From contig CAKUJM010000006.1 in assembly GCA_934661755.1 (NCBI GenBank), positions 1-64,000 of the forward strand: 64,000 bases of DNA. Direction: 5' to 3'. A program made the position numbers and the translations under genes. Positions 57,333 through 64,000 of the stretch are shown in pieces. This stretch comes from an uncultured Lentisphaeria bacterium (lineage in GTDB: Bacteria > Verrucomicrobiota > Lentisphaeria > Oligosphaerales > Oligosphaeraceae). A model generated the notes under the pieces. That model was not told the DNA's origin, ran no database searches, and worked only from the letters and a program-made list of their open reading frames with translations. Numbering within the stretch: the stretch's first letter is position 1; every line of letters starts with the position of its first letter.

Positions 57333-58175
57333 TTAGTTGAATTTGACTTCACAGAATCCCAGCCCGATGGTACCGTCGCCACCGACCTGGATCATGTCGC
57401 CACCCTCCGCCAATTTGCCTTTCAGCGACTCGAGCGCCTGTCCGGCGGAAAATTGCTGACGGTCCTCGGCATCAATCGGGAAGTAGAACAGCGTCTCAGA
57501 CGGCACCTGCTCCTGGTTGAAGAGCGCCCCTCCGCTCACGGTTCCGGTTTTCTGGTCGATGGCGCAACGCGACACCACTTCGCAGGAGTTTTCGACAAAG
57601 TAGCTGAAGTACTCGTCTGCGACCACCACCAGCCGTGACTTGAGCGTCTCCCGCCACACTGCGGCATCCGTGGCCCTCTCCAGGACGCCGGCCAGCAATT
57701 CGACCTCGTCCTCCGCCATGTTGTTAAAAACGTACTCCTCTAGGATCACCTTGCAATTGCCCATTGCAAGCGCATCCGCGGCAAAGCACTGATCCTCATT
57801 CTCAATCTTCGGGATGGCAAAATCCAGCCCGGAATCGCGGCGGAAGCGCTCAAGTGCCAGCGGACAGGTGATCCAGGCAAAGGCCTGCCTGGCGGAGCGT
57901 ACCGGAAATGCCAGCACCCGTGCCTCGCCGATGAGCAGCTGACCAGCCGAAGCGTTCCGAGAGTCATCCGAGCCAAAGAGTTTGCGTGCCTCCGACTCCT
58001 CGCCACGGCCGCCCTGCCACAGGCTCGAAATCACACCCTTGAGCGATGATCCCGGGATCACCGGAATCCGGGTATGGCGCTCACGCATCACCGGAGAATC
58101 CACCACCCCAACGGAATTGCCAGCTCCGACATGCACCGGCGACTGCGCAAACAAAGTGACAAAATGCTTGTTCAT
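57333..58175 (-). CDS. cmr4: Cmr4 (Cas7 backbone, target-RNA ribonuclease)
   Basis: A 280-residue RAMP protein. The start VTLFAQSPVHVGAGNSVG is followed by Asp at residue 26 (VVDSPVMRERH), the position of the catalytic Asp known in Cmr4. IPVIPGSSLKGVIS is the RAMP glycine loop. The C-terminus has GGDGTIGLGF. Several copies form the backbone and cut the target RNA at 6-base steps. Catalysis therefore looks intact. Confidence 0.94.
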   Translation of the reverse strand: MNKHFVTLFAQSPVHVGAGNSVGVVDSPVMRERHTRIPVIPGSSLKGVISSLWQGGRGEESEARKLFGSDDSRNASAGQLLIGEARVLAFPVRSARQAFAWITCPLALERFRRDSGLDFAIPKIENEDQCFAADALAMGNCKVILEEYVFNNMAEDEVELLAGVLERATDAAVWRETLKSRLVVVADEYFSYFVENSCEVVSRCAIDQKTGTVSGGALFNQEQVPSETLFYFPIDAEDRQQFSAGQALESLKGKLAEGGDMIQVGGDGTIGLGFCEVKFN

Positions 58176-58202
58176 AATCAGAGAACTCCTGTTTGTATTG
58201 GT

Positions 58203-59408
58203 TTATTTGTCCAGTGTATTGAAGTCAATGTAATCGAAAGACGTGCAAATCCCCAGCCCAAATCCCTGGCTGCCAAAGAACTCGCTGGAGCGGGTGCGGC
58301 CAAGCACCTCGGCCAGGGTCCGGCCATCATCGTCATTGGCCGATTCGAAGTAGTATACCGATCCCGGCGGGACCAGATTCAGGGTGCGCTCAGGGCGGTT
58401 GAATTCCAGATTCCATCCCGAATAGGATAAATGCTTGGGAATCACCGCCGCCACCAGCCGCGCCGACAGCGGGCGTGAGGCCGCCCGGCAGGCCTTGCGA
58501 TAGTCATCGCGGCTGCGGAACCGCCGTCGGTCGGGCAGCGGACCATTCGGCACCGTCAGCATCACCTGCCCGGACTCGCTGACAAAATTCGGCAGATAGC
58601 CGCATTGATAGCCGGCCGGCGAGAGCAGCACCCACTTGACCAGGCGGCCGGTAATCGATGCTTTTGCCGCCAGCTCCTCAAATGGCATCTTGACGCCGTC
58701 GTTGCGCTCCAGCACGGCCTCCACGCAACCACGCTGTCCTCCGAAAACCAGCTGGCGCGGGGATCCGGCGAAGAACTCCGCGACGACATCCGCATCCCCC
58801 GACTGGCATTGCGCCCACATTGCCATGCCGACTCCCCGTCTCAGACGCATGTACGATCCGAAGAAGAGCTTGCCATCAACCGCAGTGCGGCTTTCGGCGT
58901 CAATGCTGATCCCCGGGCGTTCCTCAATATCGAAGAGAGCCTCGTCATCCACCGTCTTGACATTGCAGTCGCCGATCAAGTATTTCCGGTATTCGTCCAA
59001 CGGCATCCATTTTGCGCACGCATTCTTCGATGCGCCGATATTGGCGCCCACCGGATACTTCACCGACGACGGCAGATTTGACCTTCCCGGCACGTTGATC
59101 AGCGGCGCCAGGATCGCCCCCGGCTTCAGATCCGCCGGCGTGGGGACGAAAATACGGCCGTCCTTCTCCGGGAAGGGCCCAATCGTATTGAGTGACGGGA
59201 AGCGGTTGCTGCGGCGCCAGCTGCCCTGATCGAAGCGGCTGACCTGCTCCCATGGCTGCGGTTGCGGCCAACGCTGGCGGAAGGCGCTGTTGAGCGCGGA
59301 AAACGCGGTCTGCGGCATCGGCCAATTCGCCCCGGCGCCATTGTTCACCGGCCGGCCATCCCGGAAGAAGAGCAAATCCCGCGCCTCTATGACAATTTTA
59401 TGGTACAT
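58203..59408 (-). CDS. cmr3: Cmr3 (Cas5-family subunit)
   Basis: A 401-residue RAMP protein with the Cmr3 opening VIEARDLLFFRDGRPVNNG, a long middle section with RLRRGVGMAMWAQ, and the late block RSSEFFGSQGFGLGICTSF (G-rich loop). It binds the crRNA 5' handle and docks Cas10. It starts 6 bases after cas10. Confidence 0.92.
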   Translation of the reverse strand: MYHKIVIEARDLLFFRDGRPVNNGAGANWPMPQTAFSALNSAFRQRWPQPQPWEQVSRFDQGSWRRSNRFPSLNTIGPFPEKDGRIFVPTPADLKPGAILAPLINVPGRSNLPSSVKYPVGANIGASKNACAKWMPLDEYRKYLIGDCNVKTVDDEALFDIEERPGISIDAESRTAVDGKLFFGSYMRLRRGVGMAMWAQCQSGDADVVAEFFAGSPRQLVFGGQRGCVEAVLERNDGVKMPFEELAAKASITGRLVKWVLLSPAGYQCGYLPNFVSESGQVMLTVPNGPLPDRRRFRSRDDYRKACRAASRPLSARLVAAVIPKHLSYSGWNLEFNRPERTLNLVPPGSVYYFESANDDDGRTLAEVLGRTRSSEFFGSQGFGLGICTSFDYIDFNTLDK

Positions 59409-59414
59409 GACACT

Positions 59415-61922
59415 CTACTCCTCGCTTGATGAATACTCCTCCTGATCCCGGTAGATGAAGGCAACCGACAGGAAAAGCCTGGTGAAATTGCGCAGGCCAT
59501 CGGCGCCGTAGTCCGCCAACAGCGACTCAAGGTAGCGTCCGGACAGCTCCAGCGGCGGCCGGCCCGGCCATTGCCGTGCGCACAATTGCCAGAAATCCGC
59601 CTGGATGATCGCGGCGATCTCCTCCGGAGACACCCCGGCGGCGTCATTTCTGCGATCCAGCGCATACGGCGCCAGCAACTGGCTTAGTACATATGGCAGA
59701 CGATTGCCTTCGCCTTTCTGACGCAATGCCAGGTAGGCATAGAACAACTCAATGGCCGGCGACCCCCATTTTCCTCCCCATTGGATGATTTCGCCGCTGC
59801 GCTTGAGCAGCGACATCGAGAAGGCGGAACGACCGTATTCGCCTTTGGCGCGCTTTTCCGCCTGCCTGGCCTCGTGGATTGCCCGCTGCAACGGAAAACT
59901 GTGGTGGGCAACGGCAATGCCGCAGGACACATCGCTTTCGGTGCCAGGAACCATCAATGACAGCCGATCCCTTCCGGAAGGCGCCACCACCCAGCCATGA
60001 TGCTCCGACGAGATCTCGAAGTCGCGAAGGCGCGGTGAGGCGAAGGACATTGCCAGCTCCGGCGAACTGACAAATGCAGAATGGCATTCGCCACGGAACA
60101 TCGACCGCAGCGCCAGGCCGGCTGCCAGCGCATTTTCCGCCGGCACCATCGCCAGGACATCATCACCGCCGGCATAGATGAGCTGCCCGCCGAACGCCTG
60201 CACCACCGGCTCCACCAGATGCAACGCAAAATTGGAGAGGCACTCGCTGAATTGGCTATGCGCGGCCGGCGACATCCCCCGTCGGTAACCGTCAAACGCA
60301 CTGATCCTGCCGAAGTACCGGCGTGCTTCGTCCGCCAGGCAGTCCTTGAAAAGCCGACCCTTGCGGCCAGAAAGGCGCGCGCCAATTTCATCGCCATCCA
60401 TGGCAATGACTGCAAAGTATTTGCGGTTGCCGGCAATTTCCCGCGTGGAAGCGATGTGCCGATCCGGAGTCCCAAAGTCCAAATCCAGCTTGACTTCCTC
60501 GCGAAGATACCGCGGGAAATACCGCTTGGCAATGGAGATCGCCCCATATGGCCCGTCATTTTCCTTGAAGATGTCGCCGGCCGCCCCCGACCGGATCCGC
60601 TGCCACAAAGCCTCCGGCCCGATCACCTCCTCGATCCCGGAGAGGATGTCCTTGGGCGCCCCAGCCATCCCCGGAGAGTCGTCCCTGGCAAACTGGGCAA
60701 ACTCTCGCAGCATACGCCGAGCGGCAAAGGCCCGGGCTGTCCGTTTGTACTGGATAGTCCAGGAGTTGCCGATGTTGGTCAGCGCAGCCTCTCCATTCCG
60801 CATCCCGAAATTGCGCTGGTCCCGGTCATCCGATGGAACGCTTTTCGCCAGCCTCTCCAGTTCGGAATCGCAAAGTGACTCATCCCAATCCATGATCTGC
60901 CAGTGAATCTGCAAAAACTGCCCGACTTGATCCTTCCAACGTCCGCGCCACGCGTCAATGCCGGCTTCCGACAACGCCCCAAAGGACCGCCAGGCAAACT
61001 CGGTGATGCAATGCCACTCCCGGCGAATCGCGTCTTCCGCCAATTTCGCCATCTCCCCAGCACGGGCGGACGGAACCAGCATCAGAAAGCGATTCGGCAA
61101 TGTCGGTATGCGCATCTTGTGGCCGATTCCAGCGGAAACCGCATCCCATAGCGTCCGCTCGCCCTCCAGTGGTATCGAAGCATAGATGTCCTTCATCGCA
61201 TAGTCGAAGAACGGCTGTCCGCGCAACGACGGGAAAATCATGCTGTCCGGCCCCTGCTCCATCGACACTGCGGCCAATGCTTTGGATATCAGCCAGGAAA
61301 GAATGTAGCTGCCACTCCAGCAATCCCGCGTCGACTTTGCGCACTCGATGAATGACTGCACCGGGCCAATCTGGAAAAGCAGGAAAGCCGGCTTAAGCCT
61401 GCCGCCTTCAAAACATCCGCGGAATGCCGAAACCAACCCGTTGTGATTCCAAATCGTATGGTCCGGAATGCGGGTATCCGCAGGCAGGAATGCCAGTCGG
61501 GAATCCAGTTTCGCCGCCTCCTCCGGCCATCTCCGCCAATACAGCAGAAAACGATGCTTCCAATCCAGGGACTGGTCGACAATGCCGATCGCCCCCTGGA
61601 ATTTGGCCTCAGCCTGGTCACGGGTGATGGCGCTGCCACTATACCAGAGTCCATCACAGAACGGATGGCGGAATGGCGCCTCCCTGAGACCCGTATACAG
61701 TGCCCGCATCACCGAAGGCCTCGGAAACAGAAAACGGTCGGCCGCCGCCGCCACATGATCGCACAGCTTCGTCGCCTCGTCATCCCAGGCTTCCTTTTCG
61801 TCAAAGCCAATGCTGCGCTTGAATTGCTCCGCCACCTCCTCATGGCCGCCAATCCCCAATGCCTTGCAGGGCGGATCGTGCAAAAACGCCTTTAACTTGC
61901 TCTTCCAAAAATCCTCTGTCAT
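59415..61922 (-). CDS. cas10: Cas10/Cmr2, type III-B large subunit with cyclase motif
   Basis: An 835-residue protein from the ATG at 61922 (MTEDFWKSKLKAFLHDPP). The N-terminal HD-like block contains FLHDPPCKALGIGGHE (His-Asp at about 15-16). Two Palm domains follow: the first has VIAMDGDEIGARLSG, the second has YAGGDDVLAMVP with the GGDD motif at about residues 585-588. GGDD is the cyclase site that makes cyclic oligoadenylates when target RNA binds. It is intact, so second-messenger signalling is expected. It is the first gene after the sigma54 promoter. Confidence 0.95.
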   Translation of the reverse strand: MTEDFWKSKLKAFLHDPPCKALGIGGHEEVAEQFKRSIGFDEKEAWDDEATKLCDHVAAAADRFLFPRPSVMRALYTGLREAPFRHPFCDGLWYSGSAITRDQAEAKFQGAIGIVDQSLDWKHRFLLYWRRWPEEAAKLDSRLAFLPADTRIPDHTIWNHNGLVSAFRGCFEGGRLKPAFLLFQIGPVQSFIECAKSTRDCWSGSYILSWLISKALAAVSMEQGPDSMIFPSLRGQPFFDYAMKDIYASIPLEGERTLWDAVSAGIGHKMRIPTLPNRFLMLVPSARAGEMAKLAEDAIRREWHCITEFAWRSFGALSEAGIDAWRGRWKDQVGQFLQIHWQIMDWDESLCDSELERLAKSVPSDDRDQRNFGMRNGEAALTNIGNSWTIQYKRTARAFAARRMLREFAQFARDDSPGMAGAPKDILSGIEEVIGPEALWQRIRSGAAGDIFKENDGPYGAISIAKRYFPRYLREEVKLDLDFGTPDRHIASTREIAGNRKYFAVIAMDGDEIGARLSGRKGRLFKDCLADEARRYFGRISAFDGYRRGMSPAAHSQFSECLSNFALHLVEPVVQAFGGQLIYAGGDDVLAMVPAENALAAGLALRSMFRGECHSAFVSSPELAMSFASPRLRDFEISSEHHGWVVAPSGRDRLSLMVPGTESDVSCGIAVAHHSFPLQRAIHEARQAEKRAKGEYGRSAFSMSLLKRSGEIIQWGGKWGSPAIELFYAYLALRQKGEGNRLPYVLSQLLAPYALDRRNDAAGVSPEEIAAIIQADFWQLCARQWPGRPPLELSGRYLESLLADYGADGLRNFTRLFLSVAFIYRDQEEYSSSEE

Positions 61923-61990
61923 TTGTCTGGTGATTCCCCGTTGTTTGGTTGTGCCTGTAAAGGTTGCTTGAAGCTGACATATTGGCATAA

Positions 61991-62006
61991 AGCAAGCACT
62001 ATGCCA
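61991..62006 (-). promoter_or_regulatory. sigma54 promoter for the cmr-cas operon
   Basis: On the minus strand TGGCATAGTGCTTGCT fits TGGCAYR-N4-TTGCW exactly: GG at 62005-62004 and GC at 61993-61992, ten bases between. Predicted start near 61980, 58 bases before the cas10 ATG. It overlaps the TAG stop of the rtcR-like gene (62001-61999). An 8-base inverted repeat, TTGGCATA (62007-62000) and TATGCCAA (61989-61982), spans the -24 element and the start point and may be a second regulatory site. Confidence 0.75.
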
Positions 62007-63597
62007 AAGAAGAAAGGCGATGCCTCGGAGGCCACTCGATGCCCAGACTCTTCATCTGGGCCGCCAGCCGCTGGTAGTTGCTGTATCCCAACAGGCTGGC
62101 CGCCTTGGACTTGCTGCCATCCGACGCCTTCAGCGCCCGGACAATGTAGTCCCGTTGCAGACGCTTGATGGCATCATCCAGATTGAAGTCCTCCCCACCT
62201 GCTCCAACATTGCCCCCCAGTGGAGAATCCGGCGCTGGAAGGTCAGACAGCATCCCCAGATCCTCTGGCGTGATCTCCACGCCGTCACACATGACTACCC
62301 CACGACAAATTGCGTTCTCCAACTGACGGACATTGCCAGGCCAATCCTGTTTTTGTAGAAATAATTTTGTCTCATTCGAGAAATGTTTTTGTTGATAGTC
62401 GCGAATCACTTTGGCATTTTCCTGGTTTGCCTTCTCCAGCTTTTCTTCCGCGATCTTGATGATGTCCTCCCGGCGCCCCCGCAAAGGCGGAAGCCACAAT
62501 TCCAAGGCCATCAAGCGATAGTAGAGGTCCTCGCGGAATGTCCCCTTTTTAACCATATCCAATAAATCGCGATTGGTGGCGGCGATAATTCTCACATCGG
62601 ACTTCACAACGGCGTTTCCCCCGATTCTCCGGAAAATCCGGCAAGTCGGGTTTCCACCTTCTGGCGGCTGAAGCACTCGGAGCAGTTTCACTTGCATCGG
62701 CAACGAGCATTCGCCGATTTCGTCCAGGAAGAGCGTACCATCATCGGCTTCCTCGAACAGGCCCTTCTTTGCCTTGTCGGCACCGGTAAAGGCGCCTTTC
62801 TCATGGCCAAAAAGCTCCGAATCCAGCAGATTTTCCGGAAAGGCGCCACAATTGACGGCGAAAAACCTCCCTTTGCCGGCCCTTTGGCTGGCATTGTGGA
62901 TTGCACACGCAAACCGCTCCTTGCCGACACCGCTTTCACCGTGGATCAACACATTGTATGGCGACTGGGAAAAACGCTGACCCTGGACTTTTGCGCGGCG
63001 CATGGCCTCGCTGTCACCGATGATGTCGGCAAAATGCTGTTCCAGTCCAGGAATCCCCTGCAACGCCGCAATTTTACGGGTGAAGCCGTCGGCAAGCGCC
63101 ATGGCCAGATTGAAGGGGATGACGGATTCGGATATCCCGTATTTCCGTGACACCTGGAGAAAGGCGTCCGCCGGATAGACGGTCTTCCCCAGCAGCACGA
63201 GAATCGCCGCCATTGTCGGAGTTCCGGGCGACAACAGAAAATGACAGGTGTCCTCCCCTCCGCACCAGTGCCTCCGCAGCGCCGCATCCGTCTTTTCATA
63301 TACTTCCGCATAATTGCTGGGATCTTTCAGCTCCGCGTGGATAATCTCAACCGGGTGCGGGAAGAGATATTCCCTATAGCGTTTGGCAAGGTCGTCGTTG
63401 CTGCGGCTCCATAGCAGCACTGCCCGGTCATAAGCGCGCCCCTTCAAAATGGTGATCACCGGTCCTTCGGTGGTTTTCTCATCCGGCGACTTCCCGATGC
63501 AAAGCTCTACCAGCTCCTTCGCCTGGGCATCACCGGCGACCGCCATTCCCAAAAGGTCGGCATCCCCCACCCAGCTGAACAATACCTTTTTTGCCAT
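61999..63597 (-). CDS. CARF-like domain - sigma54 activator - Fis HTH regulator (RtcR-like)
   Basis: A 532-residue regulator from the ATG at 63597, preceded by AAGGAAG. Residues 1-175 resemble the CARF-type sensor domain of RtcR: Rossmann-like strands (AVLLWSRSNDDLAKRY), and FLLSPGTPTMAAILVLLG, the ligand-loop block at 120-137. Residues about 185-420 are the AAA+ core: Walker A GESGVGKE (220-227), GAFTGA (268-273), Walker B TLFLDEIGE. The last 45 residues are a Fis-type HTH (KSKAASLLGYSNYQRLAAQM). GAFTGA means it contacts sigma54. It lies directly upstream of cas10. No rtcA or rtcB is near, so its role is probably in the CRISPR locus. Confidence 0.9.
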   Translation of the reverse strand: MAKKVLFSWVGDADLLGMAVAGDAQAKELVELCIGKSPDEKTTEGPVITILKGRAYDRAVLLWSRSNDDLAKRYREYLFPHPVEIIHAELKDPSNYAEVYEKTDAALRRHWCGGEDTCHFLLSPGTPTMAAILVLLGKTVYPADAFLQVSRKYGISESVIPFNLAMALADGFTRKIAALQGIPGLEQHFADIIGDSEAMRRAKVQGQRFSQSPYNVLIHGESGVGKERFACAIHNASQRAGKGRFFAVNCGAFPENLLDSELFGHEKGAFTGADKAKKGLFEEADDGTLFLDEIGECSLPMQVKLLRVLQPPEGGNPTCRIFRRIGGNAVVKSDVRIIAATNRDLLDMVKKGTFREDLYYRLMALELWLPPLRGRREDIIKIAEEKLEKANQENAKVIRDYQQKHFSNETKLFLQKQDWPGNVRQLENAICRGVVMCDGVEITPEDLGMLSDLPAPDSPLGGNVGAGGEDFNLDDAIKRLQRDYIVRALKASDGSKSKAASLLGYSNYQRLAAQMKSLGIEWPPRHRLSSLA

Positions 63598-63643
63598 TTT
63601 CACTTCCTTGAGTCCGCATTGTCAACAAACCGAAAACATCCGT

Positions 63644-63673
63644 ACTATAACCCCATCGTGGCTCCGTCTCCAA
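63644..63673 (-). promoter_or_regulatory. candidate sigma70 promoter of the rtcR-like gene
   Basis: Read on the minus strand, TTGGAG (63673-63668) and TATAGT (63649-63644) are separated by 18 bases and end 46 bases upstream of the ATG. Matches are 4/6 and 5/6. A housekeeping promoter would supply activator before infection. The divergent gene starts at 63818; I see no clear promoter for it. Confidence 0.4.
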
Positions 63674-63817
63674 ATCGCGTAAAAAAGATTGTTCCCGGAT
63701 AGAGTTTTCGTTCTGTCACGACATCTAAAATCCGCCAACCGGCAAAAAAACCGGAAACGGGCGCTATCTTATCAGTACAATTCCCCTTCCCCTCCGCCAT
63801 CATGCCATCATCGAGCC

Positions 63818-64000
63818 ATGGAAAACGAATATACGGACATTGAGCAACTGCTGTATCGATACCAGTTTGCACTTCTTGCCGGAAACGCCGGAGAACAGGA
63901 ACTTGCAGAAAAGGCAGTCAGGAACGCAAGCCCCAAGACGGCGACAGAGCTCATTGACGGCGCCAAAACCTTCGCCGAGTCAAACAAAGTCGAGTTGATG
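63818..64000 (+). CDS. start of an unidentified gene, cut by the window edge
   Basis: An ATG opens a frame of 61 codons that reaches the window end (MENEYTDIEQLLYRYQFALL...). The visible part is helical and acidic, with no recognised motif. There is no clear ribosome-binding site. It is divergent from the rtcR-like gene across 220 bases. Confidence 0.5.
   Translation, partial: MENEYTDIEQLLYRYQFALLAGNAGEQELAEKAVRNASPKTATELIDGAKTFAESNKVELM

Noticed and set aside
61999..63597. Annotation as a true RtcR regulator of RNA ligase/cyclase genes
   Set aside because: No rtcA or rtcB nearby and the sigma54 promoter points at cas10; architecture is shared but the target is probably the cmr operon.

Overview
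The window is a high-GC bacterial chromosome segment. The gene set (fused SecDF, a PilM/N-PilO-secretin-PilB operon, sialate O-acetylesterase, large Prc-type protease, hybrid sensor kinase, long gene-free tandem repeats) fits the PVC superphylum, possibly Lentisphaerota/Verrucomicrobiota. That placement is inference from gene style; no rRNA is present. I saw no tRNA, rRNA or transposase gene.

Layout. 1-7382 (minus): type IV pilus/type II secretion core operon (PilM/N-like, PilO-like, a PilP-like candidate, secretin, ATPase). 7481-20302 (minus): housekeeping run (rluD-type, lgt, yggS, tail-specific protease, DUF721, hybrid kinase, gcvH, ispF, sialate O-acetylesterase, mtaB). 20389-21306: purine-rich tandem repeats. 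21433-36749 (minus): thioredoxin-fold lipoprotein lacking its cysteines, rodA, solute-binding protein, DMT permease, secDF-yajC, ROK kinase, a small protein with four copies of a decapeptide, a glycosyltransferase, ribE, uracil-DNA glycosylase, purM, uvrC. 36941-44352: rpsA, then a surface-glycan cluster with a GT4-GT26 fusion. 44591-47060: an XRE-type regulator with an upstream dyad and two orphan membrane proteins.

47289-63597 is a type III-B (Cmr) CRISPR-Cas locus: 74 repeats of 37 bp with 73 spacers, then on the minus strand rtcR-like regulator > cas10 > cmr3 > cmr4 > cmr5 > cmr6 > cmr1 > small ring-nuclease-like ORF > cas1 > cas2 > leader > array. The first gene encodes a CARF-like domain fused to a sigma54 activator (GAFTGA intact) and a Fis-type HTH. 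A sigma54 promoter with ideal spacing (61991-62006) overlaps its stop codon and faces cas10. Cas10 keeps its GGDD cyclase motif, no CARF or SAVED nuclease is in view, and the small ORF resembles DUF1874 ring nucleases. The proposed circuit is: target RNA > Cas10 cyclic oligoadenylate > CARF activator > sigma54 > more Cmr and more Cas1-Cas2, with the small ORF as off-switch.

The spacers are unusual. About 19 of 73 carry a Shine-Dalgarno and/or start codon in plus-strand sense and I found none in the other sense. If the array is transcribed leftward, as the cas gene direction and a decayed repeat at the left end suggest, the crRNAs would be antisense to translation start sites. Several spacers overlap or are variants of each other, indicating repeated sampling of related invaders.
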